Source: Leifsonia xyli (GTDB lineage Bacteria; Actinomycetota; Actinomycetes; Actinomycetales; Microbacteriaceae). From it: a stretch of 64,000 nt of DNA. The DNA lies in assembly GCA_001647635.1 (NCBI GenBank), contig CP014761.1, positions 1,488,001 to 1,552,000 of the forward strand, given 5' to 3'. The translations under genes and the position numbers were made by a program. Positions 42,315 through 51,035 of the stretch are shown one piece after another (position 1 is the stretch's first letter; every line of letters starts with the position of its first letter). Below the pieces are notes generated by a model. It did no database searches. It was not told the DNA's origin and worked only from the letters and a program-made list of their open reading frames with translations.

Positions 42315-43187
42315 GTGCCCGCCTCGCAGAACCCGTCCGTCACCCTCTCCGAGAGCGGCTACCTCGCCACCGTTGAGCCGGACCGGTTCGTGCCCGGCGC
42401 CTACCAGCTCGTCGTGGACGGGACGCCGCAGTCGCACGTGAACCTCGACGACCCCTCGCAGCTGTTCTTCGAGTACGTGCAGCGGATGGGCAACGTCATC
42501 GACCTGATCGGCGAGCCCGGGGAGCCGATCACGGCTGTTCACCTGGGCGCCGGCGCCCTCACGCTCCCCCGCTACATCGCGTACATCCGCCCGGGGTCGC
42601 GGCAGCAGGTCGTCGAGCTGGAGAGCAAGCTGGTGGAGCTGGTGCGCGAGCAGCTGCCGCTCCCCCGCTACGCGCAGATCCGCATCCGCCACGGCGACGC
42701 CCGCGAGGTGGTCGGCAAGCTGCCCGCCGGGCTGCGCGGCTCGGTCGACCTGCTGGTCGTCGACATCTTCAGCGGGTCGCGGACACCCGCTCACGTCACG
42801 AGCGTCGAGTTCTACCGGTCGGCCGTCTCGCTGCTGAAGCCGGATGGGATCGTGCTCGTGAACGTGGCCGACGGCCCGCCGCTGACCTTCGCGCGCAGCC
42901 AGGTGTCGACGCTCGGTGCTGTGGTGGAGAACGTGGCCGCGCTGGCCGAGACGCAGGTGCTCAAGGGCCGACGGTTCGGGAACGTGGTGCTGGTCGGATC
43001 CAACTCGCCGCTGCCGCTGGAGTGGCTGCCGCGGCTGCTGGCGAGCGGCCCGCACCCGGCGAAGGCCGTGGCCGGAGAGGAGCTGCGGACGTTCGCGGCC
43101 GGGGCGCCGATCGTGACGGACGCGACCAGCGTGCCCTCACCGACGCCCGCACGCAGCATCTTCCAGAGCGGGACGCGGCGGGACTGA
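42315..43187 (+). CDS. Spermidine synthase-like methyltransferase-fold protein
   Basis: A 290-residue protein of the spermidine synthase-like group. The AdoMet/decarboxy-AdoMet loop VHLGAGALTLPRYI (about residues 76-89) is followed by QQVVELESKLVEL and by a VDIFSGSRTPAHV active-region stretch (about 150). The decisive residues for aminopropyl transfer cannot be confirmed, so substrate is open. It starts with GTG at 42315. TAGGCT lies six bases before it, which fits a leaderless transcript. It ends six bases before the convergent pxpC. Confidence 0.8.
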   Translation: MPASQNPSVTLSESGYLATVEPDRFVPGAYQLVVDGTPQSHVNLDDPSQLFFEYVQRMGNVIDLIGEPGEPITAVHLGAGALTLPRYIAYIRPGSRQQVVELESKLVELVREQLPLPRYAQIRIRHGDAREVVGKLPAGLRGSVDLLVVDIFSGSRTPAHVTSVEFYRSAVSLLKPDGIVLVNVADGPPLTFARSQVSTLGAVVENVAALAETQVLKGRRFGNVVLVGSNSPLPLEWLPRLLASGPHPAKAVAGEELRTFAAGAPIVTDATSVPSPTPARSIFQSGTRRD

Positions 43188-43192
43188 GCCGG

Positions 43193-44091
43193 TCAGGCGT
43201 GCCGGAACAGCACGCCCTGCCCGGGCCGCAGCTGCGCGAAGGCGTCGAGCGAGCCGTCCGCGACCACGGCGATCACGGGGTAGCCGCCGGTGACCGGGTG
43301 GTCGGCGAGCAGCACGGTCGGGCGTCCGTCGGGCGACACCTGCACGGCTCCGGCGACCATCGGCTCGCTCGGAAGCTCCCGGTCGGCGACGCGCTCGAGC
43401 AGGGGCGCCGTCGCCTCCATGGCGTGCCGCGCCGTCGCGGGCGGGTCGAGGCGCATGCCGATGCGGTCGCTGTCCTGGCCGGCGCGCCACTCCACGGTGA
43501 AGAACGCCTCCAGGGCCGCGTCGGTGAACCAGTCGGCGCGGGGACCGCGGTGAGCGCGCACCTCGACGAGCCCCGGGGTGTGATCGGCGACGGGCACGAA
43601 GTCGAGCAGGGGGACGTCGGTGCCGGAGGGGTGCCGACGGGGAGCAGGTCGCCCGCGGCGAGCGGCGCGGGGCCGAGACCGGCGAGTGTGTCTCGCGAGC
43701 GAGAGCCGAGGACGGGCGGCGCCGCGATAGCGCCGCGCACGGTGAGGTACCAGCGCATCCCGGTCTCGGCCGTGCCGATGCGGAGCACCTGGCCGGCGGC
43801 CGCGCGGACAGCCTGGTGAGCATCCACCGGGCGGCCGTCGAGCAGCAGAGTGCCGGTGGCGCCGGTGACCGCGAACCACGTGTCCTGCTCGAAGCGGGCC
43901 TCGAAACCGCCGAGCAGCACCTCGACGCCGGCGGCGCCCTCGGCGTTGCCGAGCAAGCGGTTGCCCAGACGGAGCGCGCCGCGGTCGAGCGTGCCGGACG
44001 CGCCGACGCCGAGCGCGGCGAGGCCGGGGCGCCCGAGGTCCTGTAGCAGGGCGAGCGGGCCGGGGCTCAGGATGCGGACGCCCCCGCTCAT
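43193..44091 (-). pseudogene. pxpC: 5-oxoprolinase subunit C (biotin-dependent carboxylase-like), frame broken by one base
   Basis: Repaired, this is a 299-residue PxpC/KipA family protein. The part from ATG 44091 reads MSGGVRILSPGPLALLQDLGRPG and continues to LLPVGTPP. Near 43623-43628 one base is missing (CCT CC-GGC). The rest (VPLLDFVP to QGVLFRHA) continues one base out of register to the stop at 43193. PxpC works with PxpA and PxpB to convert 5-oxoproline (pyroglutamate) to glutamate using ATP. The two halves together match the family over its full length. A sequencing error would fit as well as a real frameshift. Confidence 0.82.
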
Positions 44092-44705
44092 GTCGCCTCC
44101 CGGAATCGGACCACGGCACCCGGGCGCAGGAGCGCGGGCGGGTCGGCGGTCTCGTCCCAGAGCACCGCGTCCGTCGTCCCGATCAGCTGCCAGCCGCCGG
44201 GACTCGAGCGCGGGTAGACGCCGCTGAAGGCCCCGGCGAGGCCGACGGCGCCCGGCGGCACCGCGGTGCGCGGGGTGGATCGGCGCGGCACGTCGAGCGG
44301 GTCGCCGTCGGGGACGAGGTAGGCGAATCCCGGCGCGAACCCGCCGAAGGCGACCTGCCAGGAGCGGCCGGTGTGGAAGGCGATCACGTCGGCCTCGGAG
44401 AGCCCCGTCAGACGTGCGACCTCGGCGAGGTCCGCGCCGTCGTAGCGGACGGCGAGCTCCACCACACCGACCTCCGTGGGCGGGGCCGGCAGCGGCTCGG
44501 CACCCTCGATCCACGCGGTGGCGACGCTGAGCGGCAGGATGCGCGGCTGCACGACGACGGCGATGGTCCGGGCCGCAGGCACCACGTCGACCACACCGGC
44601 CGGACGGCTCGCCTCCAGGCCGCGGAACAGGGCGAGCACGGCATCCAGATCGTCCAGCTCCACGAGCAGCGCGTGGTCGCCGTACGGGAGGATGCGACGG
44701 CTCAC
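44088..44705 (-). CDS. pxpB: 5-oxoprolinase subunit B (KipI family)
   Basis: A 205-residue allophanate hydrolase subunit 1-like protein. Family landmarks are YGDHALLVEL near the start, AVRYDGADLAEVA near the middle, FAPGFAYLV and the closing GGWQLIGTT region. It starts with GTG at 44705, which overlaps the pxpA stop, and its own stop overlaps the pxpC start as ATGA. The gene order pxpA-pxpB-pxpC is that of the pyroglutamate-degrading 5-oxoprolinase. Confidence 0.93.
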   Translation of the reverse strand: MSRRILPYGDHALLVELDDLDAVLALFRGLEASRPAGVVDVVPAARTIAVVVQPRILPLSVATAWIEGAEPLPAPPTEVGVVELAVRYDGADLAEVARLTGLSEADVIAFHTGRSWQVAFGGFAPGFAYLVPDGDPLDVPRRSTPRTAVPPGAVGLAGAFSGVYPRSSPGGWQLIGTTDAVLWDETADPPALLRPGAVVRFREAT

Positions 44706-45463
44706 GCGAACGGCTCCACGGCGACAGCGGATGCGGCGAGCGCCTCGCGCACGGCGCGCGCCATCGCGACCGCGCCGGGGGTGTCGCCGTGGACGCAGAG
44801 CGAGTCGACGGCGACGTCGAGCTCCGTCCCGTCGACCGCGGTCACGCGGCCGTCGGTCACCATCCGCACCGCGCGGTCGGCGATCGCGTCTGCGTCGGAC
44901 AGGAGGGCGCCCGGCTCGGTGCGCGGCACGAGGGTGCCGTCGGCCCGGTAGCCGCGGTCGACGAAGGCCTCGCGGACGAACCGCACGCCCGCTTCACCGG
45001 CCGCGCGCTCCACGGCCGAACCAGCGAGGCCGAGCAGCGCGAGCGACGGATCGAAGGCGACCACGGCGTCCACGACGGCGTTCGCCTGGGCCTCGTCGTG
45101 GACGATGCGGTTGTAGAGGGCGCCGTGCGGCTTGACGTAGCGCACGGCGGTGCCGGCGACGCGGGCGAGGCCGGTCAGCGCGGCCAGCTGGTACAGCACC
45201 TCGTCGCGCAGCTCGCCTGGCGGCACGTCCATCGAGCGGCGGCCGAAGCCGGCCAGGTCGCGGTACGAGACGTGCGCGCCGACGGTGACGCCGTCAGCCG
45301 CGGCCTCACGGCACGTCGCGAGCATCGTGGACGCGTCCCCGGCGTGGAATCCGCAAGCCACGTTCGCGCTGGACACGAGCCGCAGCAGGGCGGCGTCGTC
45401 GCCCATCGACCAGGCGCCGAACGACTCCCCGAGGTCGCTGTTGAGGTCGATGGAGTGCGGCAT
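44702..45463 (-). CDS. pxpA: 5-oxoprolinase subunit A (LamB/YcsF family)
   Basis: A 253-residue protein of the LamB/YcsF family. Conserved features are DLNSDLGESFG (about residues 6-16), SSANVACGFHAGD (about 31-43), HVSYRDLAGFGRR and VKPHGALYN (about 109-117). It forms the first gene of the pxpABC operon. On the minus strand GACAAT lies six bases before the ATG, matching the leaderless pattern seen elsewhere in this window. Repair of 5-oxoproline formed spontaneously from glutamine is its known role. Confidence 0.95.
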   Translation of the reverse strand: MPHSIDLNSDLGESFGAWSMGDDAALLRLVSSANVACGFHAGDASTMLATCREAAADGVTVGAHVSYRDLAGFGRRSMDVPPGELRDEVLYQLAALTGLARVAGTAVRYVKPHGALYNRIVHDEAQANAVVDAVVAFDPSLALLGLAGSAVERAAGEAGVRFVREAFVDRGYRADGTLVPRTEPGALLSDADAIADRAVRMVTDGRVTAVDGTELDVAVDSLCVHGDTPGAVAMARAVREALAASAVAVEPFA

Positions 45464-45475
45464 AGGCCTATTGTC

Positions 45476-46159
45476 TCAACGGTGGCCGTCAGTGGCAGCT
45501 TCCGTTACCTCGGTCGCAGGCTCCCTCGGCGCTGGGGTCGCGGCACCGCTCCGCGCTGCCCTTGAGCTCCACCGCGCCCGGTGCGCCCGAACTTTCGCGC
45601 GGTTGCCGCAGCGCTGCATCGAGCACCAGCGGCGCGTTCCGCTGCGGGAGGTGTCCAGGTAGACGAGGTCGCAGTCGTCGGCCGAGCACTCGCGGATGCG
45701 GCCGTCGACGTCCGGGCCGAACAGACGGACGGCGTCGCGGGCGATGGAGCCGAGGGCCTGGTGCGGGCGGGCGTTGGTGCGGCCCGCCTGACGACCGCCG
45801 CCGGCGAGCACCGGCGGGATGTCGGGCGTCGCCGCGAAGAGGTTCACCACATCGACGTCGTCCGGTGGGAGGGTCTCTCCGAGGCTGGCGTGCCGGGCGA
45901 GGCGCGCGATCGCGGCACGTAGGGCGCTCGCGTCGCGGAACTCGCGGTCCCCCGCCGTCGGCGCGACCTCGGGGAAGCGCTCGATCAGCCAGTCGTTCAG
46001 CACGGCGGCGTCGGGCAGCAGCTCGCGATGGCCGCCCGCGTCGTCGCCGCCAGCGGTGTGAGCGAAGTCGAGGGCCAGCGAGCCCGAGTCGAACCACCAG
46101 CGCTGGCCGTCCACGGGCTCCATCCACTGTCCGGTCTGCCTGGTGATCAACGCTTCCAT
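45476..46159 (-). CDS. CGNR zinc finger (ABATE-domain) regulator-like protein
   Basis: A 227-residue protein. The N-terminal ABATE-like part has the SLALDFAHTAGG motif (about residues 27-38). The C-terminal CGNR zinc finger contains CSADDC and CSMQRCGNRAK (about residues 155-190), with four cysteines to bind zinc. CGNR proteins are thought to be transcription regulators. The last 35 residues are Ala/Arg/Pro-rich and of unknown role. TAGGGT lies nine bases before the ATG. It is divergent from the acetyltransferase gene. Confidence 0.9.
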   Translation of the reverse strand: MEALITRQTGQWMEPVDGQRWWFDSGSLALDFAHTAGGDDAGGHRELLPDAAVLNDWLIERFPEVAPTAGDREFRDASALRAAIARLARHASLGETLPPDDVDVVNLFAATPDIPPVLAGGGRQAGRTNARPHQALGSIARDAVRLFGPDVDGRIRECSADDCDLVYLDTSRSGTRRWCSMQRCGNRAKVRAHRARWSSRAARSGAATPAPREPATEVTEAATDGHR

Positions 46160-46216
46160 CGCCCGTACACCCTACCCGGCCGCGGCCGTGCGGACGCGCT
46201 GCGGCATACTGGGCGG

Positions 46217-46825
46217 ATGACCGCGACACGGCCCGATCCGCAGGCGACGCTCGAAGGACCGACGGTGCTGCTGCGCGCGTTGACCCAGGCGGACCTGCCG
46301 GACCTCTTCGACGCCATCGGGCATCCCGAGGTCTTCGCCGGGGGCTGGGGCGGCGGCCCCGCGGCGTACCGCGACACGTACGAGGAGTGGCGCGACTTCA
46401 TCCTCGGCTACCTCGACTGGGAGCGCAGCAACGTCACGGCCGTCGTGCTGCGCGACGGGGATCGGCTGGTCGGGACGACGACGCTCGGCGACTTCGACCT
46501 GGTCAACGAGTCCGCCCACATCGGCTGGACGGCGTACGCGCCCGAGGCATGGGGCGGCCGCGTGAACGCCGAGACCAAGCGGCTGCTGCTCGGCACCGCC
46601 TTCGACCACGGGTTCGAGCGGGTGAAGCTGCAGGCGGACGTCCTCAACGACCGCTCGCGCTCAGCGATCGTCCGGCTGGGGGCACGCTACGAGGGCGTCC
46701 TGCGGCACACCCAGCGCCGCGCCGACGGGACCTGGCGCGACACGGCGGTGTATTCGATCCTCAGCGAGGAGTGGCCGGCCGTTCGGGACGCGCTCGACGA
46801 GCGGATCGGGGCCACGCGGGCCTGA
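46217..46825 (+). CDS. GNAT-family N-acetyltransferase
   Basis: A 202-residue acetyltransferase of the RimJ/RimL-like GNAT group. It opens with LEGPTVLLRALTQADLPDL, carries the GNAT core HIGWTAYAPEAWGGRVNAETK (about residues 105-125) and VKLQADVLNDRS, and ends with a helix. The CoA-binding Q/RxxGxG/A motif is degenerate here. ATG at 46217 has CATACT six bases upstream, suggesting leaderless expression. The acceptor is unknown. It converges with the SprT-like gene. Confidence 0.9.
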   Translation: MTATRPDPQATLEGPTVLLRALTQADLPDLFDAIGHPEVFAGGWGGGPAAYRDTYEEWRDFILGYLDWERSNVTAVVLRDGDRLVGTTTLGDFDLVNESAHIGWTAYAPEAWGGRVNAETKRLLLGTAFDHGFERVKLQADVLNDRSRSAIVRLGARYEGVLRHTQRRADGTWRDTAVYSILSEEWPAVRDALDERIGATRA

Positions 46826-46831
46826 CCGCTC

Positions 46832-47329
46832 CTACTCGGCGGCGGCCGCCGCGGCGACGCGGCGCTGAGCGGGCGACACCTCGCGGTGCTGCCACGAGAT
46901 GAGGTTCGCGGCGTCGAACCGGCGCGAGCACGCGCCGCACGCGAGCGCCCTCGCTGGCTTGCGGTAGCGGTAGTGCGTGTGCCCGTTCGGGCAGGTGCCC
47001 ACCCACGGCGCCAGGTCGTCCGCGATGGCCCCGCCGTGGAGTCGCTTGCCCTCGTAGCCGAGGTCGAGCGCAATGGCCCGCCAGCGCGGTCCGTGCCCGG
47101 CACGCGGTCCGGCGAGCGCGTGAGCGACCTCGTGCAGGAGGATCTGGTGGATCTCGTCGTCCTCGTACCGCGCGGCCAGGTAGCGGGAGACGGTGATGCG
47201 CTTCGACGTGTAGTTGCAGAGCCCGGCACGGGTCTTGGCGTTGTCGAAGCCGAAGGTCCAGACGGACGGGTCGAGGTGCAGCGCGATGAGGGCGTCAGCC
47301 CAGCGCCGGACGCGCTCGAGCTCGGCCAT
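46832..47329 (-). CDS. SprT-like zinc metalloprotease-domain protein
   Basis: A 165-residue SprT-like protein. The zinc-binding HEVAH (about residues 68-72) followed by a third ligand in HGPRW is present, and a C-terminal part has paired cysteines (TCPNGHTHYRYRK and CGACSRRF) that could bind a second zinc. ATG at 47329 is preferred; an earlier in-frame start adds ten residues. Bacterial SprT-like proteins are poorly characterised; eukaryotic relatives remove DNA-protein crosslinks, a role not proven here. Confidence 0.85.
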   Translation of the reverse strand: MAELERVRRWADALIALHLDPSVWTFGFDNAKTRAGLCNYTSKRITVSRYLAARYEDDEIHQILLHEVAHALAGPRAGHGPRWRAIALDLGYEGKRLHGGAIADDLAPWVGTCPNGHTHYRYRKPARALACGACSRRFDAANLISWQHREVSPAQRRVAAAAAAE

Positions 47330-47377
47330 CAAGCACGGCTCCTCTCCGAAGCGCTCCACTGCTCCATGCCGTGCATC

Positions 47378-47956
47378 CTACGCGCGATCGGTGTCCGTCT
47401 CGGCGCCGGGAGCGCCTGCAGCGGGGGCGTCCGAGGAGCCGCGCTGGGCGTCCAGGGCCGACTGGACGACCGCGACGGCGGTCAGCGCCGCCTGGATCTC
47501 GGCCGGGGACGCGCCCAGCTTCTCGCGCAGGAAGACGGCGGCGGTCATGTCGGCGAGCGCGTTCTCGAAGTCTCCGGTGTCGAAGTACACCTTGCCGCGA
47601 TTCTGGATGGCGAATGCCTCGAGCGCTGTCCACTCGCGGCCGCGCGCCTCGTCCACGCAGCCCGTCAGCTCCACGATGGCCTCGTCCGCCTTGCCCTCGT
47701 ACTGCAGAACCTGCGCTCTGCGAACACGCGCGCCGAGCAGCTGCTCGCGATCACCCGTGAAGCGCGCCTGTCGCACGGCCTCGTTGGCCACGTCGTACGC
47801 CTCGTCGAGCCGGCCCAGCAGACGCAGCAGCACCGCCTTCTCGTTGAGCGCGCTGAGGCTGCGCAGGCTGCCGAGCTCCTCAAGACGCTCGCCGGCAGCG
47901 CGCAGATCGACGCGTTCGCGCAGGGTGGTCGGATCGTATCCGAGGATGATGCTCAG
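47378..47956 (-). CDS. Tetratricopeptide repeat protein, start codon uncertain
   Basis: Coding-like sequence with helical repeats (RLLGRLDEAYDVANEAVRQ, QYEGKADEAIVELTGC, YFDTGDFENALADMT) and an Ala/Gly/Asp-rich end. A GTG at 47833 would give 151 residues, but coherent repeat sequence (LRERVDLRAAGERLEEL, SLSALNEKAV) continues upstream to an in-frame stop. Between that stop and 47833 no ATG, GTG or TTG exists. A CTG at 47956 with GGGAG seven bases upstream is used here. The true start may be this rare codon, or the sequence may carry an error. It is probably a protein-interaction protein. Confidence 0.65.
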   Translation of the reverse strand: MSIILGYDPTTLRERVDLRAAGERLEELGSLRSLSALNEKAVLLRLLGRLDEAYDVANEAVRQARFTGDREQLLGARVRRAQVLQYEGKADEAIVELTGCVDEARGREWTALEAFAIQNRGKVYFDTGDFENALADMTAAVFLREKLGASPAEIQAALTAVAVVQSALDAQRGSSDAPAAGAPGAETDTDRA

Positions 47957-48006
47957 GGTTCTGCTCCCGATCGGTGTGACCCCCCAAGACTACCCGCAGA
48001 CGAGGT

Positions 48007-49179
48007 TCATCCCGGGCGCTTGACAGCCTGGGCGGGAGTGAGTCGCACCTCGACCAGCCGGTCGTCGCCTGTGCGCGGGGATCCGCGTCCATCCGTGTTG
48101 TTCGTCAGGAGCCACAAGCGGTCACCGACGGCCACCACATCCCGGAGCCGGCCGAAGGCGCCCTCGAAGAACGGGGCGGCGGTGACCGGGGCGGCGCCAT
48201 CGGTCGGCCAGGCCGTCCAGAGCCGCTGGCCGCGGAGCGCTGCGAGGAACACGGTGTCGCCGAGCACAGCGAGCCCGCTCGGACTCGCGGCCGAGGTCGG
48301 CCACTGGTAGACGGGGTCGGTGTACGCGGGATCGCCGCCGACGCCCTCGACGACCGGCCAGCCGTAGTTCGAGCCGGGCCGGATGATGTTGAGCTCGTCC
48401 CAGGTGTTCTGGCCGAACTCGGACGCCCACATGGTGCCGCGCGAATCCCAGCCGAAGCCCTGCGGGTTGCGGTGCCCGTACGTCCACACCGGCGAGCCGG
48501 CGAACGGGTTGTCGGCCGGCACCTGGCCGTCGGGGGTGACGCGGAGGATCTTGCCGCCGAGCGAGCCGACGTTCTGCGCGTTCGCCGGATTCGACGCGTC
48601 GCCGGCCGTGATGTAGAGCATGCCGTCGGGACCGAAGGCGATGCGGCCGCCGTCGTGGTTGCCCGCTTTCGGGATGCCCGTCAGCACGGGAGCAGGTGCC
48701 CCGATCGCGTACGAGCCCGGCGATCCGCTGAGCGGCATCCGCACCACCCGGTTGTCGTCGGCGGTGGTGACGTAGGCGTAGAGCTCGGTGGGCGCGTCCG
48801 TCGACCGGACGGCGAGGCCGAGCAGCCCGCTCTCCCCGTCGTGCACCACGCCGGGCACGGTCCCGGCCACTCGCAGGCCTCCCTGCGGGAGCCGCTCCCG
48901 GATGCGGCCGGAGTCGCGCTCGCTGATCAGCGCGGAGCCGTTCGCGAGCGGCACCACCGACCACGGGGCGTCCAGGCCGGTCTCGAGCTCGGTCGTCTGC
49001 CCGCTGGGCTGCCACGGGATGGCGGCGACGGCCGCCGAGGTGCCGGTCGGCCGCGGCGTCGCGGTCGGCGTGCGGGTGACCGTCGGGTCCGGCTCCGGGG
49101 CCGGCGACGAGCATCCCGCCAGGACGAGCGCGGCCGCCGCCAGGGCGAGGAGCCCTGGGCGGCGGCCGGTGCGGATCAT
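48007..49179 (-). CDS. PQQ-dependent sugar dehydrogenase-like lipoprotein
   Basis: A 390-residue lipoprotein. The signal peptide ends in a lipobox LVLAGC with the lipidated cysteine at about residue 23, followed by a Thr/Pro-rich linker. The rest is a six-bladed beta-propeller of the soluble glucose/sorbosone dehydrogenase family. Marks are APWSVVPL, GLLGLAV, NHDGGRIAFGPDGMLYI (about 175-190), YGHRNPQGF and GSNYGWP. Activity with sugar and PQQ is inferred from the family; the cofactor could be supplied from outside. It sits on the outer face of the membrane. Confidence 0.9.
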   Translation of the reverse strand: MIRTGRRPGLLALAAAALVLAGCSSPAPEPDPTVTRTPTATPRPTGTSAAVAAIPWQPSGQTTELETGLDAPWSVVPLANGSALISERDSGRIRERLPQGGLRVAGTVPGVVHDGESGLLGLAVRSTDAPTELYAYVTTADDNRVVRMPLSGSPGSYAIGAPAPVLTGIPKAGNHDGGRIAFGPDGMLYITAGDASNPANAQNVGSLGGKILRVTPDGQVPADNPFAGSPVWTYGHRNPQGFGWDSRGTMWASEFGQNTWDELNIIRPGSNYGWPVVEGVGGDPAYTDPVYQWPTSAASPSGLAVLGDTVFLAALRGQRLWTAWPTDGAAPVTAAPFFEGAFGRLRDVVAVGDRLWLLTNNTDGRGSPRTGDDRLVEVRLTPAQAVKRPG

Positions 49180-49194
49180 GTCGCGCCCGGGTCG

Positions 49195-49497
49195 TCAGTC
49201 GACGACGCGGACGTCCTTCCAGAACGCGACGTAGTTGCTGTAGTCCTTGCCGACCCGGTCGAACGAGCTCGGGTACGGCGTGGGATAGCTCCAGGCGCGG
49301 TCCTGCAGCAGGCCGTCGTCCGACTTCACGGAGAAGTACTGGCACTCGCCCTTCCACGGACACGTGTACGGGGTGGCGCTCTCGACGAGGTACTCGGAGT
49401 TCACGCTCGCGGGCGGGAAGTACCAGTTGCCCTCGATGCGGATGAGGTCCTCCTGCGGGGCCTCGGCGATGACGGTGTCGTTCAGCACGGCTTTCAT
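49195..49497 (-). CDS. DUF427 domain protein
   Basis: A 100-residue protein of the DUF427 family. Conserved parts are MKAVLNDTVIAEAP, EGNWYFPPASV, TPYTCPWKGECQYF (about residues 42-55) and DRVGKDYSNYVAFW. The two cysteines in the TCPWKGEC segment are typical. The ATG at 49497 is preferred over an in-frame start further upstream, since it fits the family length. Molecular function of the family is unknown. It lies between the sugar dehydrogenase and the ComB-like gene, all on the minus strand. Confidence 0.9.
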   Translation of the reverse strand: MKAVLNDTVIAEAPQEDLIRIEGNWYFPPASVNSEYLVESATPYTCPWKGECQYFSVKSDDGLLQDRAWSYPTPYPSSFDRVGKDYSNYVAFWKDVRVVD

Positions 49498-49537
49498 GTA
49501 AAACCTCCTGTCCGGGCGAACGTACCCCGGCGCTGAT

Positions 49538-50125
49538 TCATTCCGCGCGGCGCGCACCGCTCTGCCGGGAGGCTCGCAGCACCATCACAGCGTCGGAGGC
49601 GCCGAGGCGCCCGGACGCGGCGATCTCGGCGAGCGGCACGCCCGCGGCGAGCCGCTCCTGCCCGGAGACGGACGCCGTGAGGAGGTGCACGGCGGCGCCT
49701 CGGAGACCTGTGAACGCGGCGCACGCGGCGGCGGCTTCGGGCGACGCGTAGTCGATGCCGAGGGCGGCCAGGGCGTCGACGACGGCGCCGGCGGCGAGGA
49801 GGTCCTCCACGGCGAAGCGCGGTCCGCCCGTGGCGGTCGTGTCGCCCGCGGCGACGAGCGCGACCATGGTGCGGCGGCCCAGACGGACCTGCTCGTCGAG
49901 GATCCACCGCGCGACGGCTTCCGCGTCCGTGAGGCCCGCGGCGAGGGCCGCGCCGTCGCCGGGGAGCGCAGGTCGCTCCGTCCCGTCGGCGAGGGCGTCG
50001 ACCCACACGACGACATCGGCATCGTGCGCCACGGCATCCAGCCCGTCGACTCCCCAGTCGAACCGCACCTGGTACTTGGCCTGGCGGTGGGCGTCGGGGA
50101 TGGAGGCGGTGCGGGAGTCGGTCAC
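49538..50125 (-). CDS. ComB-like 2-phosphosulfolactate phosphatase family protein
   Basis: A 195-residue protein with ComB-family features: QVRFDWGVDGLDAVA near the start, DVVVWVDALAD (about residues 36-46) and a helical C-terminal part. ComB takes part in coenzyme M-type sulfonate metabolism in archaea, and its bacterial relatives are of unknown role. Key catalytic residues cannot be confirmed, so substrate assignment is uncertain. The GTG at 50125 overlaps the EVE gene stop as GTGA, which couples the two. Confidence 0.7.
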   Translation of the reverse strand: MTDSRTASIPDAHRQAKYQVRFDWGVDGLDAVAHDADVVVWVDALADGTERPALPGDGAALAAGLTDAEAVARWILDEQVRLGRRTMVALVAAGDTTATGGPRFAVEDLLAAGAVVDALAALGIDYASPEAAAACAAFTGLRGAAVHLLTASVSGQERLAAGVPLAEIAASGRLGASDAVMVLRASRQSGARRAE

Positions 50126-50616
50126 CGGGCCATCGTAGTTCGGCCGCTCCGACGTGGTCGCGCCTCCCCCGGCGACGGACGCATCTGGCGCCGGATCAGC
50201 TCGAAGTCGTGCCGCGTCAGTTCGATGACGCCGCGCCGCAGCTGGTAGCCCCAGTCGGGTCGGTCGCGGGTGAAGTCGAGCATCCCGAGCATCGGGCGGA
50301 TGGGTGTCGGCACGGCGTCGTGGTCCCAGTCGATGCGGCGGCGCCACGGCTTGAAGTCGCCCGCCGGCCCGGTCATCGAGGGGCCCTGCGTCACCTGGAA
50401 CACGTCGTCGTCGGCCACGCGGCCCACCGCGGTGAACTGCTTCAGCGGCTCGCCGTCCGGGTAGGAGGCACGCGGCGAGTAGTAGACGAACCCGTCGGAG
50501 GGGCCCATCCACTCGAGCGGACCGCGCGCCCCGTGGTTGACCTGGGCGAAGCCGCCGGCGACCCCGCGCAGCACGTGGTCGTGCTGCACCACTCCCAGCC
50601 AGTAACGGATCGCCAT
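50122..50616 (-). CDS. EVE domain protein
   Basis: A 164-residue EVE/PUA-like protein. Marks are RYWLGVVQHDHVLRGVAGGFAQVNHG (about residues 4-30), then YYSPRASYPDGEPLKQFTAVGRV and WRRRIDWDHDA with aromatic residues that could line a modified-base pocket. EVE domains bind modified DNA or RNA bases. It is the first of a two-gene unit with the ComB-like gene. ATG at 50616 follows an ACAACGGGAGC-type site. Confidence 0.88.
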   Translation of the reverse strand: MAIRYWLGVVQHDHVLRGVAGGFAQVNHGARGPLEWMGPSDGFVYYSPRASYPDGEPLKQFTAVGRVADDDVFQVTQGPSMTGPAGDFKPWRRRIDWDHDAVPTPIRPMLGMLDFTRDRPDWGYQLRRGVIELTRHDFELIRRQMRPSPGEARPRRSGRTTMAR

Positions 50617-50717
50617 GCTCCCGTTGTAGCGCAGACCACCGTCACCGTTGTCGAAACGGGCCGTCGGGGTTCGACGTGTCTGTATACGCGCCCGGCGCGC
50701 GAAGAGAGGATGGGACC

Positions 50718-51035
50718 ATGCGATTCGTGCTGATGGCGCTCGGCGAGGAGGCCGGGTCGGCCGCCGCGCGGCCGGAGCTCGACCGGTACCGCGCCGAGCT
50801 GGTCCGCGCGGGCGTGCTGCTCGCGGCGGACGCGCTGGAGCCGGCGAGCGCGGGGGCGAGCGTCCGCTGCGCTGGCGAGGAGCGCATCCTGAGCCGCGTG
50901 GCCGTCAGCGGCGTGAGCGCGTTCTGGATGGTCGAGACGGCCGGCGAGGACGAGGCGCTGGAGTGGGCGCGGCGGCTGCCGCTGGCGTCCGGGACCGTGG
51001 AGGTGCGCCGCGTGACGGGCGACGACGGTCGATGA
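50718..51035 (+). CDS. YCII/DGPF-like protein of the ECF42 sigma pair
   Basis: A 105-residue alpha/beta protein of the YCII-related group. It starts MRFVLMALGEE and continues with ELVRAGVLLAADAL and SGVSAFWMVE. Genes of this type sit next to ECF42 sigma factors and are taken as their partner or target. Here the stop overlaps the sigma gene start as ATGA. The ATG at 50718 has GAGAGGA ten bases upstream. Role in signalling is inferred from the conserved neighbourhood. Confidence 0.88.
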   Translation: MRFVLMALGEEAGSAAARPELDRYRAELVRAGVLLAADALEPASAGASVRCAGEERILSRVAVSGVSAFWMVETAGEDEALEWARRLPLASGTVEVRRVTGDDGR

